This document shows, in pieces, positions 22,958-33,400 of a DNA stretch of 49,724 nt. The position numbers and the translations under genes were made by a program. The notes below the pieces were generated by a model. The model made no database searches, had not been told where the DNA came from, and saw only the letters and a program-made list of their open reading frames with translations. Where the stretch lies: positions 1-49,724 of the forward strand of contig JAOZFH010000008.1 of assembly GCA_027491415.1 (NCBI GenBank). The letters are read 5' to 3'. Each line of letters begins with the position of its first letter. The first letter of the stretch is position 1. The stretch comes from Thermoproteota archaeon (GTDB lineage Archaea; Korarchaeota; Korarchaeia; Korarchaeales; Korarchaeaceae).

Positions 22958-23816
22958 GAGAGAGAAGGCCAACGTGTGGTTCACGGACCATCACACGGAA
23001 AACCTCACTCTCTCGTTCAGGGTCAAGGGCTTCCTCTGGTCGGAGAAGAGCAAGTACCAGAGAATAGACGTGCTAGACACGTACGAGTACGGCCGAATAC
23101 TGGTGTTGGACGGCCTGATCCAGTTAACGGAGCGGGACGAGTTCATCTACCACGAGATGCTGGTCCATCCGGCGATGATGACCCACCCCAGACCCCGGAG
23201 CGTGTTGATCGTGGGGGGAGGAGACGGCGGGGCGGCGAGAGAGGTTCTGAAGCACCCCACCGTCCGCAAGGTGGTTCAGGCAGAGCTGGACGAGAGGGTG
23301 GTGGAGGTCTCTAAGAGGTTCTTCCCCCAGCTCGCGGCGTCCTACTCGGACCCTAGGCACGAACTCGTGATAGCGGACGGGTACGAGTTCATGGGCCAGA
23401 CAGAGGAGCGGTTCGATGTGGTCATCGTCGACAGCACCGATCCGGTCGGCGAGGCGAGAAAGCTCTTCACGGGGGACTTCTACTCCAAGGTCAAGGGCGT
23501 CTTGGCTCAGGGCGGCATAGCCGTCGCCCAGGCTGAGACCCCCTTCCTCTACCCGCAGGTCACCAAGGGACTCTACGACGTCTTCAAGTCCGTGTTCGGG
23601 CACGTTAAGCTCTACCTAGCCTTCACGCCCACCTACCAGAGCGGGATGTGGGGGTTCGTGATGGGCTCCGACTCCCCCCTCGAGGTCGACCGGGACCTCC
23701 TCGAGGAGCGGTATGCAGAGAGGGAATTGAGGGGGTCCCTGAAGTTCTACAACCCCGGGGTCCACCTGGGCCTCGCCGAGCTGCCGAACTTCCTGAGAGA
23801 CCTCGTCTCTCGCTAG
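22938..23816 (+). CDS. speE: Polyamine aminopropyltransferase (spermidine synthase)
   Basis: 292 aa. Transfers an aminopropyl group from decarboxylated SAM to a diamine or agmatine; thermophilic archaea often use it for long or branched polyamines. Landmarks are GGGDGGAAREVLKH (93-106), QAELDERVVEVSKRFF and the active-site VDSTDPVG with Asp165. Length and motifs are complete. Start ATG 22938 lies within the end of nikR with a purine-rich GGGAGGG-type site upstream. Its end overlaps the convergent helicase gene by 4 bp. The acceptor (putrescine versus agmatine) is not decided by the sequence. Confidence 0.93.
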   Translation: MATPTAEREKANVWFTDHHTENLTLSFRVKGFLWSEKSKYQRIDVLDTYEYGRILVLDGLIQLTERDEFIYHEMLVHPAMMTHPRPRSVLIVGGGDGGAAREVLKHPTVRKVVQAELDERVVEVSKRFFPQLAASYSDPRHELVIADGYEFMGQTEERFDVVIVDSTDPVGEARKLFTGDFYSKVKGVLAQGGIAVAQAETPFLYPQVTKGLYDVFKSVFGHVKLYLAFTPTYQSGMWGFVMGSDSPLEVDRDLLEERYAERELRGSLKFYNPGVHLGLAELPNFLRDLVSR

Positions 23817-25678
23817 CCCCCCTCTAGGTTCTTAGAAGTCCACTGCCGGAGGTAGTGAGGCAGGTCTTCGTGGTACACGACCGTGGCCGTCTCCCTAACG
23901 AAGTCTGGGAGGAGGGAGAAGTAGGCTGGCCTGGCGTAACGGCTGTCCCCGAGCACGAACACGCCTGGCTCGTCTTGAGACCTTATGACCCTGCCCAGAG
24001 CCTGGGAGGCCCTTCGGAGCGCGGGAACCACGTAGGCAAGGTACCTTCCTCTCTCCCTTCCGTGCTCCTTCTCTCTGAACTCGAGCAGGAGCCTGGTCCT
24101 GGTGTTCATTCGATCGAAGGGTATCCCAACCAAGTAGACTCCTACCAGCTCCCTCCCCGGGAAGTCAGCTCCCTCGCTGAACCTCCCGCCCATTGGGGCA
24201 AGCAGGACCGCGGGGCTCTCGGTCTCGGCGGCGCCCTTGAACTCCTCAAGCACCCTCCGGGCCTCGTCCCCGCTCATGTCCTCTCTCTCCACGAAGAGAG
24301 GTCTGCCGAGCCTCGCGCAGGCCTCCGAGACGCCGTCAATTATCTCGCCCTGAATCCTGTAGCTGGCGGTGAACACCGCGACGTTCCCCGGAACGTTCTC
24401 CAAGAAGTCTGAGACGGAATCCACGTAGGCTTCGGCCATGCCGGGCGGTAGCGACTCGCCCCTAGTGGTGAGGTCTCTGGTGATGAAGGACTCCACCCTC
24501 TCTGGATCTACCTCGGAGGGCACGTTGGCGGGGGCGCACGAGTCTAGGCCGACGGCCTCTGCGAAGGCGTCTACCGGGGCGAGGGTGCCGGACATGAATA
24601 TCCTGGCGTAAAACCTGGGCCAGATTTTGGAGAGAAACTCCCTGGCCCGCATGTCCCAGGCCTCGAACTCCAGGCGATCCCGCGCCCTCGAGACTATGAA
24701 GGCCACCCCTTCCACTCCTGCAAGCCTGAGGCACTTCTCGAGGAACTCTCCCAAGTGGTGCAGAGACGACCTGGGCGCCTTCCCTTCGGCGGCCCTCAAC
24801 CTCTGGACCTGGTTACCAAGCTTGATGATGCTGGCGACGTCCTCCTCCTCGAGCCCGCCCGCCGCCAGGAGGTCTAGGGGGTAGAAGACCCCGTCCTCAT
24901 CTATTTTCTGGCCCACTCTCCTCATCTCGAGCAGGATCGATCCGAGACTCTCGAGCAGGCCCTCCTCCTCGGGGAAGTACTCTCTAACCTCGTCGATCGC
25001 CCTCTCCACCGTGGTGGTGGTCACTTTCTCCGAGTTTATCGACATGGCGGCTCCCTCGATGTTGTGGGCCTCGTCCACCACGAGGATAGACTTGCTGAAG
25101 GGCATGATCCTCCTTATTGCCCAGCCAGCCGGTCCCAAGATGTAGTTGTAGCTTAGGGCCACCAGCGTGGCATCTCTCAGGGCCAAGAACTGCAGGTAGT
25201 ATGGGCACATCCTCCTTTCCGCCGACACCCTCATCAGCTCCGAGAATGTCAGCGGCCTGTCGGTCAGGCCCTCCAGTGGGCGAACCCTCCTGTAGTACAC
25301 GCACGTCTCCCTTTTCAGGCGACAGAGGTTTTCGACGGCCCTGTAGTCCCTGATCCCCCTCTCCCTCGCAAGCAGGCACATGTCCCTCTTGCCCCGGAGC
25401 GAGAGTCCGAAGGGCCCCTTACCCCAGCTCTTCCACACGGCCGTCAGCTCCTCTATTGGCCTGTCCGTCTCGTTTCCCGTCCTGACCGCCCAGATGATCC
25501 TCAGGTCGGAGCCCTCCACCTGGTCGAGAAGGGCCGCAAGGACCACCGGGGTCTTGCCGAACCCCGTCGGCGCCTGGATGCATATGTTGGCTCCCCTCCT
25601 CAGGTTGGCCGCTATGAACTCGATCAGTTCGACTTGGCGCTTTCTCGGCCTGTATGGAAAGTATTTGAGGCGGCTCAT
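23813..25678 (-). CDS. XPD/Rad3-like DNA helicase with Fe-S cluster
   Basis: 621 aa, superfamily 2 helicase of the XPD/DinG group, 5'-to-3' DNA unwinding in known members. Walker A APTGFGKT (36-43), DEAH box VDEAHN (201-206) and C-terminal motifs SEGADFPG and QALGRVIRSQDEPG (motif VI) are intact. Four cysteines, Cys101, Cys119, Cys126 and Cys158, are placed as the 4Fe-4S ligands. Its start overlaps the upstream membrane-regulator gene as ATGA, so it is the last gene of the surface-protein operon, an unusual context for a repair helicase. It may be the organism's general XPD or a dedicated paralogue. Confidence 0.9.
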   Translation of the reverse strand: MSRLKYFPYRPRKRQVELIEFIAANLRRGANICIQAPTGFGKTPVVLAALLDQVEGSDLRIIWAVRTGNETDRPIEELTAVWKSWGKGPFGLSLRGKRDMCLLARERGIRDYRAVENLCRLKRETCVYYRRVRPLEGLTDRPLTFSELMRVSAERRMCPYYLQFLALRDATLVALSYNYILGPAGWAIRRIMPFSKSILVVDEAHNIEGAAMSINSEKVTTTTVERAIDEVREYFPEEEGLLESLGSILLEMRRVGQKIDEDGVFYPLDLLAAGGLEEEDVASIIKLGNQVQRLRAAEGKAPRSSLHHLGEFLEKCLRLAGVEGVAFIVSRARDRLEFEAWDMRAREFLSKIWPRFYARIFMSGTLAPVDAFAEAVGLDSCAPANVPSEVDPERVESFITRDLTTRGESLPPGMAEAYVDSVSDFLENVPGNVAVFTASYRIQGEIIDGVSEACARLGRPLFVEREDMSGDEARRVLEEFKGAAETESPAVLLAPMGGRFSEGADFPGRELVGVYLVGIPFDRMNTRTRLLLEFREKEHGRERGRYLAYVVPALRRASQALGRVIRSQDEPGVFVLGDSRYARPAYFSLLPDFVRETATVVYHEDLPHYLRQWTSKNLEGG

Positions 25679-26910
25679 TGACCTCCACGTTCTCCCACGC
25701 GAGTTACGTGATAAATGGTGGGCGACCCAGAAAGGGAGACCAACCTTCTTCCCATAACTCTCCGGGTCTCAACCAGCCCAAGCTCCTCTAATATGTCGAC
25801 GTTCCTCTTGACGGTCTCGGTCGAGACGCCAAGCCTGTCCGCTAAGAGCCTTATGGGTTGGGGCCCCTCCCTCTCAAGGAGAACTAAGATGTTCCTCCGA
25901 GTTGAATTGCGCAAGGCCACGCGCACCGCGGCGTCCCTCCTCCTGCCCGGCAGAAAGTAGATCCGCTCCCCCAAGATCTCTTCCGACGTGATCAAACCGG
26001 CCCTTTCCATTACCCCCAAGTGATGCTTGAGCGTGCTGCGTGGGATCTGAAGCTGATCGCTGAGCTCGGACACGCTGGCGGCCCCCACATCGTCCAGGAG
26101 GGAGAGGAGTACTGCCCTGATAGGGTGGGATAAAACACCGGATTTGGGAACCCTCTTGACTCTCTGCGGCTGGTGAACCTGCCTCCGCCTGCTGAACGTT
26201 GCTCTCAGGGAGCCCAAGACTACAAGCCCAGCCAGCGAGACCGCGATGAATTCAGGTGGGATTGCGGCGCCTGAAGAAAGATGGTCAGTCAGGACTGCGA
26301 TCACCGTCAAGAGAGGGTCGGGCTCTTCTAGAGCCCACTCACTGAGGTTAGCCGACACCAATACGATCGGTGGGTCTTTCTCGATCAGCATGACCGCGGG
26401 AACTCCATCGTCATATGTGTACACCACCTCCACGCCTGCGGCAGAAACCATCCCCCTCTCAACCCCAGGGGGAATTGTCAGCGTCGGAAGTCCCTCGTCT
26501 TGCCTAAATGGTATGAGTTTCGCGCCCCCGTTGGTATCGTAGGTGCCCCTCAACTGGGCAGGGAGATTTGTAATCTTACCCATCATTTCGATGCCAACGA
26601 ATATTGGGCAGTTTAGGGAGGAAGGGGGGGTCCCGCCGACCAAAATCAGCGCGGCGTCTTGCCTCCCATGTCGAGGAGACCCGGCGTCCAAGACTACTAC
26701 TCCAGAAGTCCCGTTTGCAGAGGCGAGACTCTCCAGTACCTCGTCAGCCGCATATACCCAGACGAGCAATTTGCCCTCAGCGCCGGACGAGGCGGCGGTT
26801 TCTGGGATATACGCCAACAGGAAGAGAGTGAGGCTTGTTAGTACAAGCAGCTGGACCCTCCATCGCTGAATTCTGGGAGGAGGCTTCATTCGCTTTTCAG
26901 ATTTGCCCAT
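25675..26910 (-). CDS. Membrane-anchored regulator with two winged-helix domains
   Basis: 411 aa. Short basic N-terminus, membrane helix 1 (about 18-35), an extracellular beta-rich domain of roughly 185 residues (36-219), membrane helix 2 (about 220-238), then two cytoplasmic ArsR/MarR-like winged helices (about 260-322 and 332-395; VSELSDQLQIPRSTLKHHL and IRLLADRLGVSTETVKRNV). The architecture suggests a one-piece receptor that binds DNA while sensing something outside. An internal TATA-like GGTATAAC (26921-26928) would favour ATG 26889 as start (404 aa). Linked by ATGA overlap to the helicase gene. Confidence 0.8.
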   Translation of the reverse strand: MGKSEKRMKPPPRIQRWRVQLLVLTSLTLFLLAYIPETAASSGAEGKLLVWVYAADEVLESLASANGTSGVVVLDAGSPRHGRQDAALILVGGTPPSSLNCPIFVGIEMMGKITNLPAQLRGTYDTNGGAKLIPFRQDEGLPTLTIPPGVERGMVSAAGVEVVYTYDDGVPAVMLIEKDPPIVLVSANLSEWALEEPDPLLTVIAVLTDHLSSGAAIPPEFIAVSLAGLVVLGSLRATFSRRRQVHQPQRVKRVPKSGVLSHPIRAVLLSLLDDVGAASVSELSDQLQIPRSTLKHHLGVMERAGLITSEEILGERIYFLPGRRRDAAVRVALRNSTRRNILVLLEREGPQPIRLLADRLGVSTETVKRNVDILEELGLVETRRVMGRRLVSLSGSPTIYHVTRVGERGGQ

Positions 26911-27000
26911 GGAGGATCTTTGTTATACCTTTTTTGGTGCCGCAGGCCGCTAGGATTGCGCTGAGGAGATCTAGTTCTATGCAAAAGGTTAGCCCTCCGA

Positions 27001-27453
27001 TTATTCCCAAGTCAGCCCCCGGATTCTCACGTATCCCGACCTCTCCAGCCGCAGCAAAGCTGAGGTTATAGCAAAGGGAGTAACCCCCCACTCCCCCGCC
27101 AGTTCAGCTGGTCTGAGGGCTCCTCGTTCGGCCAAGTAGGCGAGGAGCCTTTTTTCTAGATCTGACAAGCCAGCGGAGTCGACTGCCTCCGGCAGAACCT
27201 CGGCCATTAGGCGGTACCTCGACGGCATGGGGGGGAGTACCTCCGAGTGGTAGTACGAGAGAGAGGTGAGCACACCGGCCAGCACGGCCAGAGAAGCCGC
27301 CAGCGCTTCCTGCCTGGGAGTTAGAATTGGGGACAGGACCGTTATTACGAGGAGTGACACTACTGTTATTGCCAGACCGAGCTCGACGGCGGCCATCGTC
27401 CTCCTTCTCTTTCTCCTATCCAGGGCCTCTTCTAGCCCGATAACGGCGCTCAC
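27001..27453 (-). CDS. Small membrane protein with C-terminal winged helix
   Basis: 150 aa. Basic N-terminus (DRRKRRR), two membrane helices (about 22-42 and 49-68) and a cytoplasmic winged-helix domain (about 97-148; LRPAELAGEWGVTPFAITSALLRLERSGYV). It should be a membrane-tethered DNA-binding protein. Its ATG overlaps the stop of the giant surface protein as ATGA, so translation is coupled and the two proteins are probably made together. The giant protein's cytoplasmic tail could be its partner; this is inference. 90 nt separate it from the next regulator gene. Confidence 0.78.
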   Translation of the reverse strand: MSAVIGLEEALDRRKRRRTMAAVELGLAITVVSLLVITVLSPILTPRQEALAASLAVLAGVLTSLSYYHSEVLPPMPSRYRLMAEVLPEAVDSAGLSDLEKRLLAYLAERGALRPAELAGEWGVTPFAITSALLRLERSGYVRIRGLTWE

Positions 27454-30400
27454 TTCAGCTCACCCTCCCCTTCGAGGATCGTGGGCGAGAGCAGCAGAAC
27501 CTCCAGCCCGAGTTCGCGGGCCACGGAGGCTGCCAGCAAATCAGAAAGGACCACGGCCGTAGCCCCATGGGTGACCGCCGCTATCAGGTTTGTGGCGGAC
27601 TCCAGGCTCATTCCCGTGGTCCTCGCGAGCATGAGGGCCTGAACGAGGGCGCCCTCCTCCAAATCGTGCACCTCCACCGTGCCCCTTCTTATGAGGTCGG
27701 CCAGCGTCGGGCCGACCGCTGAGTCGGCCAGCAGGTCGTCGGTGGTTGTGCGAGTCACGAGGGCCAGCTCTCTCACGCCAGAGAGGCTTCCAGGGCCCCC
27801 CGTGAGGATCGTAAAGCGAATTGAGTGCGAGTCGTAGAGCACGAGCCTTCGCCTCCTGAGTCCTAGAGACAGCAGAAGAAAAGCCAGCATGGGGAGGGCG
27901 GAGGCGCCTCCCATGGCGGCCGTTAGGAAGGTGGGAGGCACCCTTACCACGCTGGAGGCCATCAAACCGAACTCTGGGAGCTCTGCCACGTTGATAACGT
28001 CACCAGCCAAGCCCGGTGGAAGCTTGACCAAGTAGGTGACGGTCGCCGGCGAGCCCGCCCGCGCGAGCCTTAAGACGATCCTCAGGGCGTTCTTATTTGG
28101 CTCCCTCGACGCGTACTCCGCCCCGGATGTTGAGACGCTCTCAGGCAGGAGCGCCGCGGCGTCTGGGAGTCTATCGACAACCACGACGTCCACCGGCCCA
28201 CCGCGCACATAGACCGAGACCGTGTACCTGATCGTCTGGTTTCCAAGGTACGTGCCCACCTTGCTGATCACTGGGCCCGGCGTCGGCGGGGGTCGCACGC
28301 CTATCCTGTACGTCGCCGTATAGTTCTGGGTGTACGCCACGTTGATGAGGGACCCTCCCGCCCCCGCCGTCACCACCGCGTGGAAGACCGCGGCGAAGGC
28401 CCTTCCAGGCGGGAGTTCGGACACCTTCCAGACAAGTCGGCCCGGCGCGGTTTGGTGGGGGGGTGGACTGGCCGAACCCTCGACGAAGGTCAGCCCCACC
28501 GGGAGGACATCTACCAGGGTAAGGTTGGCGGCAGAGCCGTTGCCCACATTTGTCAATACGATCCTGCAGCTGACAACATCTCCTATAGCCACCTCTGCTG
28601 GCGAGCACTCCTTGGATATCGAGAGCTTGGCCAATTCAACAGGTCTCGCAGGGGACACCTCGGGCGCCGGTCCCGGGGGCCTGACGATGACCACCGGAGC
28701 CCTAGCAACCACCTCTCCGCCGTAGAGAACGACGTTGTACACGATGTCAGATCCGACGGGGAGGGAGGAGACCGTCGCGCTGAAGGACAGGATCCACTCG
28801 CCGCCCGGGGGGAGGGGCGGAAGGGTCCACCTGAGGATCGAGCCTGAGGTCTCGGGCTCGACGGAGACCCCGTTCACGCTTGAGGAGCCGGTCACATATG
28901 TCAGCTCCTCCGGAAGCTCGTCCTCCAAGATAATGATCCCGCTCCCAGATCCCCCAACGTTCCTCACGGTGATCGTGAAGGTCACCGCATCTCCCAGGGA
29001 TGCGACGCCTGGTTCAGCATACTTGGAGAACGTCAGTTCGGGCGGGGCGGGAGGTCTCGCGCCCTCGCACGTGAGGTTGGGCTCCAGCAGCGTGGCCTTG
29101 ACGAGGTACGTCCCATTCACCGCCTCGAGCAAGGGAACTTGGACTCCGCCCACCACAGGCACGACGGTGAAGTTAGCCGTGACGTAGTACTCCGGTACCC
29201 CCTTGGCGAGCGGATCTGGCCTCCAGGGACCGACCCAGGTCTCACCGGGTGAGATCGCCTCGCCGATTGCGTAGCAGGAGATCGGCTCGCCATCGGGCGG
29301 GGGGGACCCCCTCCACACGCACACCTCCGTCAGGTTGTAGATGAGACCTCTAGCCAGGTTCGTGAAGCTGGCCCTCACAGAGTAGCCCTCCTCGGACAAG
29401 TTCTTCTCCACATCCAGCGCCGCCGGCCCAACGGCGTGGACGCCCCTTATTCGGTGGAGAAGCAGCGCGTCATCTCTCCTGAAGGTGAGGGACCCCTGTG
29501 GGAACTGCTCGGCACCGGTCAACCTGGCTGAGCCGGTTATGACGAGTTCTATGGTCTCTCCTAGGTCGACATCCCCTATGTCCCACTCTATCGAGTCTGT
29601 TGAGAGGCTAACCGACCCTCCGGTCGAGGTGACCGATCCGGGGGTGAACCAGGCCGGGATAGGCTTCAGGAGGCTCACGTTTCTGAGCCGGTCGGTGAAC
29701 CGGAGGGTTATCCGGAGCGTGAGGTTCGTTGACTCGCCGCAGGCTGGGGTGAAGGGCGTGACCGTCTCAAGGGCCGACACCGGCGGAGTCAGAAGACCCG
29801 GATCCACCTCGTACCTCCATCTCCGATAGTCTCCCGGCCTGAGTTCCGGTACGTGGAGGGGCGGGGAGACTGGCGAGTCGCTTGGGGTAGGGTAGTCGGG
29901 GTAGAACTCCATCCCGACAGAGTCCAGTCGAATCCATATGTCTGAGACGACGTCGCCGGTCGGATTGGAGACCGTCAGGAATCCCCAGACCCTCCTGACC
30001 TCGTAGGTCGAGTCCGGGTAGAGCACGATGTCGACGAACTCAGAGGCCGATATGTTCAGGTAGCTCTCCGTCGGGTCAACTCCCAGGGTAAAGGCCTCGA
30101 ACAGGTTGTAGTCCACCAATCCACAGGCAGACGACCTGAGGGTGTAGGTGATGAGCTGGCTGGAGTCGGGGGACCCAGACGGGCCGAGGTCGACCGACCA
30201 CCAGTACACGCCGCCGGAATTTCCCTGGTATGGGGGCGAGGGTGACTCGATCAGCATGTTCGCCGGAACGATGTCGTACACCCTCACCCCAGGCGCAGGC
30301 GTCGGATTCCAGTTGGTGACGTTCAGCGTGACCTCGTAGTAGCAGGGGGCCGTCGGGGTGAGGGACTTCCCCACGGAGACATTCAGCCTCACCTCTCCTA

Positions 30401-33400
30401 TCCTTGCGCTCGGGCCGAACTCCGAAGTCCCGGCGGCCGAGAGGGTGGTGGTGCCAGTTAGCAGGCTGCCGGCCTCGGGTCTCAGCCTTGCGGGGAGTGA
30501 AGACACAGGGATCCAGCCTGAGAACTCCCCGTTGGCGTCGGAGACGAGGCTCCCGAGGTAGATGAACCCTTCCCCGTAGTACCTAGAACCATAGAGGTTG
30601 CCGTCGAGGTTGTCTCCCGCCTGAGAGTTGTTGACCATGAAGATCTCCACGGTCGCGCCGGCGAACTCCGGAGACCCAGACCCGGCCGACTCGGAGTTCA
30701 CGAACCCCTCCACGTACACGTGGGTTCCGTTGTAGGCCGCGAAGGTGATCACCGGGTAGTCCACCTTCAGGTTCGGGGCCCCGTGGTTGAGTGCCCCGTC
30801 GTTGACGGTCACATGATCTCCGTTCGGGTTCCCCGCACCCGCCAGGGTGGTGTTATCGATGTCCACACCCAGCCCGGTGTTGTTGAACATCGAGTTCTGG
30901 GTCAGGTTGTTGTCCAAGGCGTTGCCCGGCGACCCCCAACTAGGTGGAGGTACGGTCCTAGCCACGACGACCCCGCCCCCGTAGTTGGAGTAGATCACGT
31001 TGCGGCTGACTACACTGTGGTTTCCAAACAGCCTCACCCCGCCAGCCTCGCCCTGGTAAGGCTCCCAGCCGTTGAGCGTAATGTTGTTCTCCTCGACCCT
31101 CATCCCACCGAGAGAAAACCAGCTGTCTATTCCATAGCACGTGTTGTTGGCAATTAGGTTGCCCCTCACGACAACCCCGCCAGCCGACCCCTCCACCGAT
31201 GTCCCGTCCGGCCCTCCCGGGAGGGTCGGATCAAACACCTGCTTCAGGCCGTTGGAGTAGATTAAGCACCCCTGAATCAGGCCGGAGGTGACCTGAGAGC
31301 CTGTAAAGTGGACCCCAGTCCCCCAGTTGTACGAGATGACTGAGTGAAGGATCTCCGTGGAGTCTCCCTCCACCAGTATGCCGAGCCTGACGTTCCTCTC
31401 TTCTCCCAAAGTCCCGGGGTCACGGCCGTCCGGCCTGATCCCCACGAAACACCCGTAGATCCGTACCTGAGTCGCCCCTGACCCTACGTGTATGGCCCCT
31501 CCAGACCCATAAGTCGAGTAAAACCCGTATATAGAGAGATTCGCTATCTTCGCAGGACCGGCACCGATGACAAGGCCGTCTGACTCCAAGCCTTGGCCGT
31601 AGATGGCGACTTCCGGTAGGCTGTAACGCGGGAGCGCAAACTCGTCCCCGGTTCCCGGCACACCGTCTGGACCGGATCCTACCGCCCCCCCGGGCCCGTA
31701 AACTCCGGGATTAGCGTCGTTGACAGAGAGCGAGGGTGTGAACACGGTTCCATTGACCTGGGTCCCAGCGTCGGTAATCGTCGGGAGCTGACCCAGGCTG
31801 GGGTTGACATCGATCCTCCACCAAGAGTGCTCGGGGTCGGGCTGAACGTTCTGTGGAGTCATGAACACGAACCAACTCCTGTCACCACCAGAAATGGCGT
31901 TTGCGTTTAGCAGGAACTGCCTCAGGGTTCCCTGTGCCACCCTGGGGTTTGACGGGTCGTGGTCAACATCCAATGTGTTGACGACGACGTCGAAGCTGAA
32001 TCCGAAGTCCAGGCTCTCTCCAAGATAGTCTCCAGCGGAGACCAGTGAGACATGCTCACACCTGGTTCCAGGCCTCCAAAGCGTCAGCTCGTCGACGTAG
32101 TACTCATATCCGCCGTGAACGACTATTCTGTCGAAGGATGTGTAGGTTGTATCGGTAGCCCTCACTTGCGCCAGAAGGTCGCCGCTCAGATCGTACACTT
32201 GGAATGCGATTGTGCCGTTAGCGAAGAAGATCATCTTCCAAAAGTACCACTCGTTCTCTGGCGGATCCCAAGAGACGCGAGCCGAGATCCTCGTTGGATC
32301 GCCTCCGTCCCTCCTGTCTATCCAGATCCTCCCCAACAAGTGGTCCACGGTGAACGTGTAGCCGTTGAATGAGGGGTCCTCCAACCCGATCCTGTCTCGA
32401 GCTCCACCCGACCAAGGACTCGGCCTGTACGTGTACCCTTGGAGGATCACCCCGCGGCCGACGGTTCCGCCGACAGGCTTGTACCCGCCGTTAGGGTCAT
32501 TCCTAGAATCCTTCTTCAGGCTGAACGATCCCTCGTAGGCCTGCTCGTCTGACTGGTAGACTGTCCCGAGGCCGTAATCCGACCAGCCGGCCCACGTCTC
32601 AAATCCATCGTAGAGAACTACCTCTAGGCTGCAGGCGTCACTAACCTCTGGATCTCTCCCACCGAAGTCTGGGGAGCCAGTGTGGGCAGCGCCGTCCCAG
32701 CTAACGACATAGGTTCCCTCTGCCCAGGTCTCGACCCAGTCTCTGCCAGCGTTGAGGCCTCTTGGCGAGGTGACGGTCCTAGAGTCGACGGCTATCCAGT
32801 AGGTGTCGTTTCTGGCCAGGAAGCTGTAGCCTCCAGCTGAGCTCGTCTCCGTCACTCGGACGAGTGGGTCGGTCAGTGGATCAAAGCTTCCGTCCCCGTT
32901 GTCCAAGAACAGCCCGACTCTGACGCCAGAAACCGGTAGATCTACTCCCGGAGAGAACCCGCTGGCCAGCGGCCATTCATCTTCAAAGACTATTCCTGAC
33001 AGGTTCGCCCTGACCTCAAATGTCAGCTCGTCCACGTTGAAGAAGTCGGTGTAGTTCACCTCGTCCGGCCTCCCGGGTATGTGAATCAGGCCGTCGTACG
33101 AGGGGGAGAGGATCGACGCGGAGGAGTCGTTCGCGAGGACGACTATTCTCCAGTCTCCGAGCCGGTCTCCGGGCGATATCGAATAGACGTTGTCGTTCGT
33201 GAAGATCCCGTCGCCGGCGACGGCGTCACCGTGAGTTCCGTCGTCGTACAGCGCCGCAGACGAGACTAGAGCGCCTGAAGGGTCATACACGCGCGCCAAT
33301 ACGCCCCCGGTGGGCGCCGCGTCAACGCGTGCGACGACCTTCAGGGGTCCAAAAGTCTGCAGCCCCCGGGGCTCGGTCAGGTTGACCCCGAAGCCCTCCA

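Noticed and set aside
26897-27091. 64-aa minus-strand frame between the two membrane regulators
   Set aside because: Overlaps the winged-helix end of the 150-aa protein and spans a promoter-like stretch; no RBS or family likeness.
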